Source: Channa striata
Lineage: Eukaryota; Chordata; Actinopteri; Anabantiformes; Channidae
NCBI GenBank assembly: GCA_033026295.1
Contig: CM065183.1
Coordinates: forward strand, 19,175,157-19,239,156
DNA: 64,000 nt
Reading direction: 5' to 3'
Under the pieces are notes generated by a model. It did no database searches and was not told the DNA's origin. It was given only the letters and a program-made list of their open reading frames with translations. This document shows, piece by piece, positions 35,425 through 48,493 of the stretch; within the stretch, counting starts at the first letter, position 1; every line of letters starts with the position of its first letter. A program made the position numbers and the translations under genes.

Positions 35425-38400
35425 CCTTCGCCACAGCAGATTTCAGCACAGCACAGCACACGATACATCTGTAGTGCCAAGCGGATCAACGACACTTGGC
35501 AGTGCTCACACACAAAAAAAAAAAAAAAACATGCAAGGATGATGTTTGTGGTGCTATAATCCCAGTAATCCAACAGCAGGAGCGTCCGAAGGGAGAAGCA
35601 CGTCCAGCACTGATTAGACACGTTGGGAGTCTTCTGGGCCACTAGGCAGCACACGTGGCGTCCAGCAAATCCCCTGTGTCTAGGGGACAGTAGAACAGGT
35701 GCCGCAGGAGGCGCGTAAATCGAATAACGGCACGATAAAAACGGCCAGACAAAATAATCGAAACACGTTGCACAACAGCTCTGCAGTAAGCAATTTTTTG
35801 TGTTTTTGTTAACAGTCTCAGAGGTGCTGATTCAACTCAGGGCTCATTTCTTCAAGGCGTGGAGTGCAGTGTTGTGCGTGCATCGTTTGCTCGTGTTTGG
35901 CATACGTCCTGATGATTTTTTTAGGCATTTCCTGTCGTAGTATTTGTGACTAATGCGGCACCAACGTTGCCCTGAAAACTTCTTTCAACGAAATCGTGAT
36001 TGTCAGAACTTTACAAGAGCTGACGCCTACCGATAACTTCATATGACTCACATGTGTAGCTGCCTCTGGTATTGTGATTTTCAGAGCTCTCTGCCCAAAC
36101 TGCTGGTGCATCAGTCCCAAACACTGCTGAATTACATAATGTCATAAGTGGATTTGAAAAAAAAAAAAAAATCACGATGACATTTCCCGAACGCACAGTA
36201 ATCACGAGTAGACACTCACCAGAACTAACTGAAACACACTTACATGGGCTCGTTCAACAACACGACAAATCACTGCCTTAAAAATGACCATCAGGCTAAA
36301 TTAGCAGCTCAACAAAAACCCAGCGCAGCGAGCTGCATCAGCCTGACCTTTACTGCAGCTTCGTCCACCCATCCAGGTGCTTGTCAGGAAAAGTCGCACA
36401 TTTGGGAAATTTATGAGACACGAGCTCGCTGCTGGTTTAGCCTGGCATCTCCAGAAATCATGGAATACCTCTAGAGGTCCTGGTTGGCAGGTTGTATGGC
36501 CTTAACATTTAAGAATAATGATTATTTCCAGCAGCCAGAAGGACACGTCCTGCAGTCTTCTGGTGACTGGACATGACATGAGAGCAATATCGGTCTTCAC
36601 TTAGGTGCTCAACGAGAGCGGAATCCTGCAGAGATCGGGATGCCACATGTTTTAAAGCTGCTTTTCTAGTGGAAACTGCTTTCGGGCCAGTGTGCGTCAC
36701 GTGATAAGCGTTGTTGACCCTACGAAAAAAATTTCTTCACAGTACAGCGCAATTCCCGGAGACTGATGGTGTAAATGATATGGACACACACACAAATTGC
36801 AGACTGTTCTTTTCATTCACATTCATAGTGAAACATGATGAAACGCAGCCAGTGTTAAATGTTCAAACTCTTTCCTGACTGACATTCCGAATGATGTCGT
36901 TTTTCTGGATGTTGCTAAGCAACAAGTAGAGATGCTGCACCGGGCGGATGGATACACTGTTTTATAAAAAAACTAGGTCCGGCGCAAAACTCGCTCTACA
37001 GCCTCAAACGGTCATTTTCAGATTTTCGTTTGTGTACAGTTTTAAATAAGTGACGTGTGTTGAATTAAAGGTGCTGGGAGATTTTTTTTTTTTTTACTTC
37101 AAACAGGGCCAGGCCTGCTGCTTCCTCTATTTCCAACCTATGTACTGTACCCTGTACCAAACTAGAACATAAACCTAATTACCATCAACACAGTATTGAC
37201 TTTCTCATCTGATGGAGTGTTTTCCCCAGATCATCAATTCTGTGACATAAAAAAGCCTAAATATAATAATGAAATGACGATTATCAGACGTGCTCGGGAG
37301 AGGTGACCAAACGAGTCTCTCCGCTCCATTTGACCTGAAGGACTGTGAGGCTTCACAGGACCTGGTGACTATCAAACACGTCGCATATTGAGGCAGGACG
37401 CGTGCAGAGCCGTCTAAAACCACATCTGGTTCAAGCAGTACATCCAAACTATTTTTAGTAGCAGTCTGCGGTGGCAGATGGGAGCGGGTTTTCTGTGTTT
37501 GGACAATGGATAATGCTGGTTGTCAGTCACAGACAATTATGCAACAAAGGACTGAGGGTGCATGATTGATGGAAAAGGCAAAATCCACCCTCGGATACTA
37601 TTCCCTTCGGATTTATTGCCCCATTTCAGTGTTCGGTGGTGTGTTTGTTCTGTAGGCGACATGCTGTGATGTCACGTTAAGGTTATTTCTGACAGGTACA
37701 ACAGAGCGAACGCAGCCTGAGTTAGGATGATAAGATTCCATGTCAAGATCACCCGAAACTTTTTGCCCTTTTACGTCGTGAAATCCTCCCAGTGAGACTC
37801 ACCGTGGACACGACAAGCGTCAAAGCAGTTGTAAATACGGTTTGACTCGGTATCTACTGAGAAACTGGAGATTGACCTGTCGAGGTGGACTGCACAATTT
37901 GCACATGATAATAGAAGAATAGTTACGATTGTGACACTTTCTGCTTTTGACTTGACCCAGAAAACAACAGCCTACTGTACATGTTATGCAAGTACTGTAT
38001 TACTTTTAGCCTAGGACTAAATCATGTTGCACTAGAAGAAACAGACTTCTCTAGTTGTTGCTTGGAAAATGACGATGGAGGCAAATTAGTACTTGAAAAC
38101 TCAAAGAGTACTTGAAAAATGATTTTACCAACATTTTTATCATATGTGCCAAGGGATGTATGTACAGTTACAACTGTTAGTGTGTCGCACATCCATCTAC
38201 TTCAAAACAGTACTGTTCTATTTTGCCCAAGTATGGAAAACAGCATCCATAAAAAACATTAAAGACATGGAGATTTTATCCAAAAACAGATTGTTTTTGA
38301 GTTTTTTATGTCCTGACCACAGAATCACCACCCAGCATGAGTTATAGTGTACAAAGATTTGTTTTTTTTTGTTTTTTTATTATTTCAGTATAAATCATAT

Positions 38401-41400
38401 AAGCTGCAGTCCTGTGGTTTCACCATTTCCATGCTGTTTATCAATATGTGCTGTGTGAGAAAAGCCTGCTGAATGTATAGAAAGAAGCATTTGGTCCAGA
38501 TGGTTTGCCCCTGGGAATTCTGACTGAAGGCCAGTTCCTGACAACCTACAGCAGGTTAGTCACGAGAGAAAGTATGGCGTGTATTATTATGTCACGATTT
38601 CCAGTGGGACCGTATATACACGTATTACATACCATCATCCTGTGGTATAATGAAGATGAGATGGACAAACAAGATTCTTCTGGAGAAATGAAATAGTTTC
38701 TGACCCCGCACAGAAAAGAAAAAGAGTCAGAATTTGAATTTGGAAAACCAGCAAATGAGCCTATCAGAACATGGCTGATGATGCGAGCATTTCAAAAATG
38801 AAAATGCTGCATGAACCCGTTAGAGACAAACATTTAAATTTGACTTTGTTTTTGCGACAATTTCCAACAGCAAAAAATGTCCGATGTTCCCCTGTTTGAA
38901 CTTTCGTTTCCAAACAAATATTGTTTTCTTCTCAAAGGTTGCAGAACATTTAGAAAGCTCGTTCCAGGAAACGTCCTACATTAGCACTTTCCGTTCACTA
39001 GAAGGGCAGACACGTTTCACATAAATACATAAAAATCATAAATAACTGTGGCGCTCAATTAATGATTACATCATTAATCATCACAATTCAGCAACTGGGA
39101 TAACGTCTGACATTATAATGGTGGCCTCAGGATCACGTGTGCATGTGTCCTTATGTTTCTTATGAAGTCTTTGTCACTAATGGACAGAATATGAAAATGA
39201 GGTCCCTCAATATGGGAAAAAGTCTCAAACGATGCAGCCGTGACACTACGGTGTTGTCTGGCGTCTGTCTGTGGTCACTCGGTGGCTTCTCGATGCAGTT
39301 TTTAATACGTCATTTGCACCTGTTTGCGGTTCTTTTGTGTAATTTTGCATCTGTTTGTGTTCAAATATTGTTTGTTAGTTCTGGGATATTGTGGGCCCTT
39401 AAACTGTGTCTTTTTTCCCTTATTGTATTATTAGGTTTAAAGGGGAAAAAAAGGGTTTGCTGTCAGACATCAGACAGCCGCTGCTCTTTAAGAGCCTGTA
39501 TGGAAGTAGTGCTGCAATTACACAGCGAAAAAGCATTGAAAAAGAAAATGACGATCAAATCATCCCAGTAATTCTTCAAATCTAGTCCTGTGACTGTATA
39601 AAAAAAACACTACGAAACAGAATTACAAGATCAAAGCGTCGGTTCCTGGGAATAGAACAATTAGGGCTCGATCTCGTTAAGAAAATTCGCTCGGGACTGC
39701 AACATCAAACCAGCTTGTGAGGCCTGGCCCCGTGCCTGCGAATCTGCCTTCAGCCATTAGCCGTGCACAGAAAAGCAACAGAAGGAGTATCCATTCGACA
39801 AATCCCTGTATTGACCCCCCGTGGCAGGAGCATCTGCTGTTTTCTGCTTTGGCCATAGACCTGAGTATCTATGTCAAAGACAAAAATAGTTCCACTGAGA
39901 AGGTCAGCTCTGACATTACATCACTCGCGTGTTCGTTGTGCGCGTGTGACGGAGACTTAAACTGTTTCAGCTCTTTCTGTACTATTTTGAATTATCTTTC
40001 TGAGCCCAGCGTATGTTTTAGTTTCTCCACATATGGCACGGCAGATTTCTCGCGCGAAGCCTAAAAGTTGGACATTTTTTGGAAGCTGCAGCTAACAGTT
40101 TTTAAAAAAATAGCCTGACTCTCTATGAAAGTCTTACACTTACCGTTACCTCTTAAACTCACAAAGTAAAACTTCATGTCATGTTTGCGACAAACACTGA
40201 AGATTAAAAACCGGGGGTCACACACAGGACGTCTGCTTAGGCTGTTAACTGTTTTCTGTGGTGGTCCCTAAGTGAAACATCAAAGTTCTATTTGTTCATT
40301 TGAGGAAAAAGTAGAAATAAATGCAGAGATGGGGATAATGATCAGGGCTGCTTCCGTCCAGGTGCCGTGTTCAGTGTCCCTGCTGTAGGACATTGGAGGT
40401 GAGAGAAAACATTTATGAATGTCTGAATGAACTTTACACTTACCTACCACTTTATTAGGTACACCTTGCTAAGAACGGGTTGGAGCCACTTTTGCCTATA
40501 GAAAGGATTATTGGATTGAGATCTGGTGACTGTATAAGCACAGTCTGGGGTCACAAAAGGTCGGACACAGGCTGTGGTATTTAAACCAGGCGATGTTTCT
40601 CCCTCGGCCTCGTGAAGTGCAGCTTCACTTTCCTTTTCTCTGCTTCAAGTTCCGATGTGTTGTGTGCGTTCACAGATGCTCTTCGTGCCTCGGTTGAAAC
40701 GAGTGGTTATTTGACTTACCGTTTTCCTCTCGATCCGCTCACGCCAGTCTCACTAAACAGACAATTTCACCCATAAATCTGCTGCTCACTGGATATTTTC
40801 TCCTTTTCAGACCGTTCTCTGTAAACCCTGGAGATGGTTGTGTGTGAAAATCCCAGTGGATCAGCAGTTTCTGGTTTAGTCAGAGCAACCATCTGGCACC
40901 AACAACCATGCCATGTTCAAAGTCACTGCCTCCACCTTCCTTCCCCGTTCTGATGCTTGGTTTGAACTTCAGCAGATCGTCTTAACCTTGTCTACAGGCC
41001 AAATTGTATTGAGATGATGCAATTTGATTAGATATTTGTATTAATGAGCAGTTTAACAGGTGTACCTAATAAAGTGGTCAATGACTGCTTATTGCAGTGC
41101 TTGGATATTATATAAGACCGATTTTGGAAATTTTGAAAACCTAAGAAATCAAACATATCTGTCATGATGGAGAAGCAATATACTAGTAAATGTCTAACTA
41201 ATGTCTAATTCTAACAATAAAATGTTAAATAATGGGCTTTTTATTTCTATTCTGAGTCATGTTTTTTCTTTTAATGTTTTTAAAGGAACCAGGATGAAAT
41301 AGTCCCACTATCATGAAAATACTGAGTGATGATAAAATCCTCCAGTCCAATGAGAACATATATTTCTACATGGTCTATTTATTTACAAGCTCCTAAAAAA

Positions 41401-41722
41401 ATTAGACACGATTGCAAAGAAACTTAATAAGAAATAATGTCCAAGTGACCTGGCAGCTGGTTCTGGTTCCGTTAGTGATGATTGAGCTTTATCTACTGAC
41501 AGCTGGTTCATTTATAATAATCGTGTATGAAAAAGTAACTAATTACTTGAGCTGTAAAAACAAATGTAGCGGAGCAAAAGTAAAAATATTCTAAACTGGA
41601 AACACAAATCCGTGAAAAGTACGTGGACTTGGTCCGGGGGCGTGTTTCTGTTGACCGAGGGGCAGTGAACGTTACAAACGGAGGCCCGCGGTCCGCGGTC
41701 CCACAAACCGGGAGAGTCCGAC
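35425..41722. other. Gene-poor region between kcnk3 and mtarc1
   Basis: These 6.3 kb hold no supported gene. The first part is kcnk3 3' UTR of unknown extent. A non-autonomous Tc1-like element lies at 40436-41088. Homopolymer runs occur at 35514-35529 and about 37082-37096. The frames at 39137-39571 and 39717-40064 show no family resemblance. Confidence 0.5.
40436..41088 (-). mobile_element. Non-autonomous Tc1-like transposon with terminal inverted repeats
   Basis: CCACTTTATTAGGTACACCT at 40447-40466 and AGGTGTACCTAATAAAGTGG at 41058-41077 are exact 20-base inverted repeats. They match the ends of a well-known fish Tc1-like family. Less perfect similarity extends the ends outward to about 40436 and 41088. 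Internal sequence keeps minus-strand scraps of the transposase region (for example the reverse of GGCATGGTTGTTGGTGCCAG and TTTCAGAAACTGCTGATC, both slightly changed). The element is about 650 bases, against more than 1 kb for full copies, so it is internally deleted and cannot move on its own. Confidence 0.8.
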
Positions 41723-44700
41723 ATGGGCCTGAAGGATCTGGTCGTGAGCCCCAGGGCCGCCCTGCTGATCGGCGGGGCCGGCGTGGCTCTGCTGGGACTC
41801 GGTCTCGGATACAAACGCCTGCGGAGGCCCGAGAAGGCGGAGGCCGTGGGCGTCGTGTCGCAGCTGCTCGTTCACCCGCTCAAGTCCGGCCGGGCGGCGG
41901 CGGTGGCGGCGGCGGAGTGTCACAAACTGGGCTTCAGGAGCGGGGAGCTGCGGGACCGGTGAGTGTCCGCCGGAGCGAGCCGAGCCGAGCCGAGCCGAGC
42001 CGAGCCGGTTCTGTTCAGTCACAGCGGGGATGAAAACGAACTCGTATCATGTTCAAGCATTTCGGTTTCCTGTCGCCGCTGTCCAGAGTTTCCAGTGTTT
42101 GGTCAAACCCGCAAAGTTCTTCAGGTTCGATTAAATGACCAAAAAATACACAGAGACACAAGTTCGAAGCTGGTCCACTGTCACTCAGAGGTTTTATTGA
42201 ATTCAACATTAAAACATGTCACACTAATATTTCCAAAATGTGCTTCCTGACAACCCGCTTATTTCCAACCTGTTCAGCAGTGTATTTGTGAGAAATAATA
42301 ACTGATTATTGTTTGTCAGGATCCGACTCCCTCTGATTTGGAGGCGCCCATCAAGGATTCTGCTCCTTGTCCTTGAAAATCCAAACTTCCGCCTGGACGT
42401 CTTGACTGAAGCTGGATTGAATATTACCTGAGGCTCGTCCAGCCTTCGGTGGACTGTGACCCTTGACATTTCCACTCATTCTTACTGTGCCACTTCCCTT
42501 TCACTTTTATACGACAATCCTCGGCTGCAGGAACGTGAATATGGCGAATTACAGATCTCAAACTAAAAAAAAAATACCTGTTGTTAACACTTTTCCAACA
42601 CACGTGCAGTAAGTATGAATACAGTAAATACTCCACTGTGATTTAAAGAAACTTTATTAATGGAATACGGTTGGATCTGCACGGACATAATTCGAAAAGC
42701 TACTTCTACTTGGAGCCGAGTGTTTAGTTGGACGACTGGTTGCACTTGTACTTGATTAACGAGTTTCCGTGTTCTTTTCTTATGGGAGAAGAGGGACATT
42801 TAGGAAATGGTTGGTGAAAGCTGAGATTGGAAATCCATTTTTACCTCGAAGGCAAACGGGTGAAGCTTGTGGTGGCATGAGAGGAAAAACTAAAAGATCA
42901 GAGTTAATCAGAGAGTTAATCAGAGAGTTAATCAGAGATGCTGGAAGTCAATTCGCTCCTTTCAAGCAGAAAAAGCTCAGTCCAGTTTATTTATCCTGAA
43001 AATCACAAAGTGGAGAAAAAAAAGCTCACAAAGACATAGAGAAAATGTCCAGGTAGGACATCAGGCAACGGGACCTGAGGCACATGTCCTAAAACCTGGG
43101 AAAAGGACAAGTACACAACTGGCAACCATTAGCACATAAGTGAATTTAATTAAGTCAGTGTCAAGGTGTTTGCACTTGAAGTATTTCCATTTTGTTTTAC
43201 TTTATACGATTCATAAGATTGAATTGATCCCCAACATGAAATTCACAAAGCCCCAGTTATAGGTCAGATAATTAAAATTCTAATTGTTCGATTAAATACT
43301 GGATAAATAAAACTGCATGGAAGGTTGTTAGAATCAGCTCCATGATTATCAGCTGTGACATCAAAGCCATGAACACGTTCACGTAGTCAGTCCTTATAAG
43401 AGACGCGACTGTCGATCCCAGAGTGGGGAAATTTTGTGTTACAGCAGAAATAGGGACAAAAGAACAAAACACAAGATAAAAAAGACAACAGTACTAACTT
43501 AATCGAATAATATTCATGTGAACTGGCTCATTCTGGATAAATAGAACTTTAGCATTTTATGTACTGACACATTTTGAATGCTGCACGATGTAACAGAGTA
43601 TTTCTTCATTGTTGGTTTTTACCAAAGGAAATGATCCGAGTACCTGTAACATCACTGCACACATATGAAAGAACGTGCGTGGACAGTGTTGTCACTTGCA
43701 TTGGATGGGAACTTTGCAGTGTTTTGCTGTTACACAAGACTCAAAAGCTGGATCGGATCCTCGGGGAAGAATTTCCAGATCAATTTCTTATCAGTGAATA
43801 AAAATAAATAGTGACGTAAATCTGGGATTTCTGCATGAGTCAGAAGTCCTGCTGAATTTCTGGCTCGTCGTGTCTTGTTTTCTCTTTGATTTCCCTCCTG
43901 TAACTCACCCCCAGGTCTGCGAGAAGCCCGAGTTCAGGCCCAGTGACACTGGGCAGGAACCCAGGGATGCCAAATGGTGCAATTGAGGAAAACCCACGTT
44001 TGTGTTTGTTCTGATTGCAGACACTGGCTGGTGGTAACCGAGGACGGTCACATGGTGACGGCCAGGCAGGAGCCTCGGCTGGTGCTGGTGTCTCTGACGT
44101 GTGAGGGAGGTCGCGTCTCTTTGAACGGGCCAAACATGGAGGAGCTGAGCTTCCCGATCAAACAGCCCGATAACCCCATCATGGACTGCAGGTCAACACT
44201 GAATACCCCGCAAATAAATGGTTGCATGGTGTCGGAGATGAATTATTATTTTTCTAGTAACTATTAAAAAGCTAAATTCTATTAAAATGCTTCATTCTAA
44301 TTGTGCTTAAATGTCTCAGTGAATATTTTTGCAATTTAGCTCCATTTTACAGCTCAAATGTCTGTTAATGATTCACCCATGGGCATTGTATATAATATTA
44401 ATAAAAAAAGGCCCATAACAGACACTGTAACTGTTCTAAATAACATCTTTCACAAATTTATTAAAACTCCTGCATGGTTTTCCTTTGTTCCACCACGATG
44501 CTCCTTGTGGTTTTTGTCCTGCAGAGTCTTCAGCAGTGACATTCAGGGACGGGACTGTGGTGACGACGTGTCCTGCTGGCTCACTCGCTATCTGGGGGCG
44601 GATAAAACCTTTCGCTTGGTGCACTTTGAACCTCAGATGAAGGCCAGGAGATCTAGGGACAGTGAGCCTCTTTTCCCACCGAGTGAGGTAATGACTAAGT

Positions 44701-47700
44701 GCTGGAGTGTTTGCTTTTTTAAATCTAACGTCATGCGTCACTTATAGAAAACACTGCTCTGCTACCCGCTACTTGTATTTCTTGAGAAATCAAACATTAG
44801 ACATCCTGAAAGAACCCATTTGCATCTTTGGTCCTGAAGACTTTGTCTCTGTGAGTCTTGTTCGGGCAGGAGTTAAAAGAAATAAATGGTCACACTCTAA
44901 ACCATTAGTCTGCTAACGTCAAGGTTGAACAAAACTCGAGTAGAAACAACAATTTAACGCTAGAGCAACACGTTTGGGTGTGAACCTTTTGTCAAACAGA
45001 CCTTTACAAACACTCCAGGCCGAAACATGTTCATTTAATAATAACCGTGTTCCTCGTTGCTGCAGTTGTGACCTTATCGGTTTGCTTTTCGTTATCTATG
45101 CACCTTGGCAGCGGGCGAAGCTGTGCCGAGCTTTGAAGTCTCCTGTCAGAAATCAGCCAACATAAACCGAACTAATTCAGCGAAGTCGTGTTAGTGGTGC
45201 CAGAAATGGTAATGGTACATCTGTCAGCGATATGTCAGCGGAGCAGAGCTGCATCGCGACAGAAGAAAAGAGAAAATCTTTCAGGTTACGTGAAGTCAGA
45301 TGCTCAAAGTCGTGTTTGCAAAACAGCATCTAATAAAAGTCTAATAATTAACAAATTCATCTTTAACCACTGAAGTGTAGAACATAAGGTGACTTGATTG
45401 GCTTTACAACAGAGGTTGTTAGGAATTTCCCTCCGTGTGCTCACAGTGCAACGGGACAGACATGTACAGCATATAGAACATGGCAACATGTACAGCAAAA
45501 CCATAATCATAACAGATAACCTGCAACAGCAAATGCGATGAGAGGAGTGCAATTAAAGGATAATAACCAAGTGCAAATTAAAAACCCAAAAAGTGTCTCA
45601 GAGCTTTACTGCAGAGCCTCGGGGACTGTGCTTCTTTTAAACCGCTCACATCTGAAACCGAGTGTCTGGAAAGGTGTTTCCAGAGAGCGGGGGGCTGCTG
45701 GCGGACACCGTACACAGACTCTGGGCTGAACAGACCGGTGGGCGGCAGGTCAGGCGACCAAACGATTCTGCGAAGAAAGAAAGTTTCACAGGACACGTTT
45801 GTTATAACCGATGTGCAAAATCAACAGAGCCTCTCTGCAGACGCCACATTTCCCGAGTTTCCTGCTTTTCCCATTTCAGCCCCTTCCTGCAGTAACAGCA
45901 GGTGGTTTCCCATCTCTACATGTTGTGTAATTGCGGCCTTCGTTTCCCGGCGTTTAGACACGGATTAGGATCGATCACTTCTTCACCTCACACGACTGGG
46001 CAAGTCCCTCCCTTATGTCGATTCGCCTGTGTTGTTTTACACGACCCAGAACTGCAGTATCATAAGCGAATCGAGTCGCAACTGCGTGTGAGTAGGACAC
46101 ATTTGAATAGGAGGAATAAAGCAGCGTAGAAACACAGCAGCCGTGCAGGACACCAGTGCTGACTCTAAGAAATGGAAGAAAGTAGAACAGTGTTCTTAAA
46201 TTTATGGTTTATTAAGTAACAAAAATGACTCCACCTTTACAACAATGTTCTATGACTGTTGCTTTTTAATCAATAGTAATAATAATCAGCATTGTTCAAA
46301 ATACGTTTTTTATGGAATAGTTTTACTTATGTATTTAAGTAAAGTGGATATTTTTTTTGTCCATTATTTGCACTTTTACTTAAACCCTGCTGACTCTTGT
46401 CCTCCATGATATTATTAAGACCAAAATTTAAGACATATGATTAATATTGTGGCTGATCAGTCCGACGCTGTTTCCCCCGTGTTGTTGACTGTCTGTGTAC
46501 AACAGGTCTGAACCAGACAGTGTGAATTTCTTTTGTACAAATTGTAACGTCTGTTGGTGACTCCTCATTTCACACGTGGTGTGCCACAAGGCTTGTAGGG
46601 CCACTACTTTTTTCCTAAATAAAATGTAATTTTTACAGATGATGCCCAGGTTTATGTACCCAACTCATGATTAGCACATTTTTCACCCCAACACAACTGC
46701 ATATGTACGGTGTTTTTTTTTTTGTTGGTTTTTTTTTGTAGTCTTAGCAACATCAGAAGCAACATGACCACTATAGGCTCATCATTTTATTGTTTAATTG
46801 CACATTGAATGAGACTAAAATCGAAACCTGGATCTGTGTGATCTGTTTTATGTTTCTGAATATTTGTGCGTACCCCTGTTTATCCTAACCTGTGTGGCTG
46901 AACCAAAACCTGCAGGTACCAACAGACCCCATCGGGCTCGGTTCTACTATCCACTCTCTACTTTTAACATCAACGAACATCTCGCAGAATTCAGTTGAAG
47001 CCACATGTTCATTTTGCAATTACTTTAAAACTTTCACTCATGACATTCAAGGTTAAACGGGTTTGCTCCAAATTAAATTACTGAACTCATCACCCAATAT
47101 GAGCCAGATTTCATCCTGATCTACTCTCAGATCCGATGGTAAGAAGAGGTGAAAGGTAAACGTTACTAGAGGAACTCAGATTCACGAACTTATACCGACT
47201 GGGAATTTCGTGTTGATGGCCAACAACTAGATGCTGATTTGGGTCCTTGACTTGGTCTAAATACAGAAGCCATTTAGACCAAGTCGTTTCCTATTTCTGG
47301 TTCCAGCACGAAGTCCGTTGTCATTTGTGATTGTAACTGTGGCGTTTTCCCGTTTCTCCAGGAGGTGGTGTACCCGGATGTCGCACCTGTGATGCTGCTG
47401 TCCGAGGCCTCTGTTCAGGATCTCAGCAGCAAAATGGACAAAGGGGTCACGGTGGAGCGTTTCCGCCCAAACATTGTGATAAGTGACTGTGAGCCATTTG
47501 CTGAGGTGAGCTGTTCAGCTTTTAACAACACGGGGAAATAAAGAAATAGGCTAAACGTGCCGATTCCCCCTGTTTGGCTACGAGATTAAAAAAGGAAAAC
47601 CCATCAGAGAGAGTTGTAAATATTAAATATGACCCACAAAAGGTCTTAAAATGAACAGATCCTATGTGCCTCTACACTGCAGCACATGAGGTATTGTTTT

Positions 47701-48459
47701 GCTTTTCCCTCCTCTCTGAAAAATTATCATCTGGTCCTTTGCTTGTGACTAATACCTCGCCCTTTTCAGTGTGAGCAGCGTGGACTAAATTTATCTCCAA
47801 CTCCAAAACCAACTGCTTTGCTTTTTCAGGATTCGTGGGAAGAGATCCAGATTGGCAGCGTTCGACTGCAGCGTGTAATGTCATGTGGAAGGTACTGTAG
47901 CGCGGCTCAGGCTTCACACTGATTTTAATCACAGATAGAATCGCTTCAGTTTCGGACGGATTGTCATTCAGAGTATTTATTTGGTGGTAAAATGCAACAG
48001 TTTTTAATGGTGTTAACAGGAGGTTCTATGTCACCTGGAATTCTGTTATTCCCAGGTGTATTCTCACCACGGTGGATCCTGAAACTGGTGTAATCACCAG
48101 GAAAGAGCCCCTGGAAACACTGAAAAGGTAAAGATTTAACTCCCTGCTACTCGTACAAGCGTCACATTTAAAAATTGTTTTGTTCACGAGAGGCAGATTT
48201 TTCCATTAGACCAATCTAATAATGTCTATTACTGCAACAAAGCTGCTTTTGTGACAACAGGTTAATCTCATTATGAAATGGATGCAAACACGTGTAGGAG
48301 AGACACTGGTGCCGCTTTGGGTTATTGTAGGTTGGTAAAATCTGGCAACACTGGTGCTTAAGATGACTCATTGCTGCATTAGCGAGTTTTCTATTAGTCA
48401 TGATCCTTGTCCTGTGGACGTTGTTTTGCTTCTTGGCCTCCTCTTCCCCCGATCTGTTT

Positions 48460-48493
<34 letters not shown>

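Noticed and set aside
39483..39495. GCTCTTTAAGAGC, resembling a histone stem-loop
   Set aside because: The outer GG/CC pair and four-base loop are missing, and no histone gene is nearby; a chance palindrome.
41623..42033. 136-codon plus-strand frame overlapping mtarc1 exon 1
   Set aside because: An out-of-frame reading of a GC-rich exon and the GAGCC repeat; the mtarc1 frame is clearly the coding one.
47249..47285. MicroRNA precursor interpretation of the 14-bp hairpin
   Set aside because: The stem is far shorter than the about 30 bp of a typical precursor and flanking bases do not extend the pairing.
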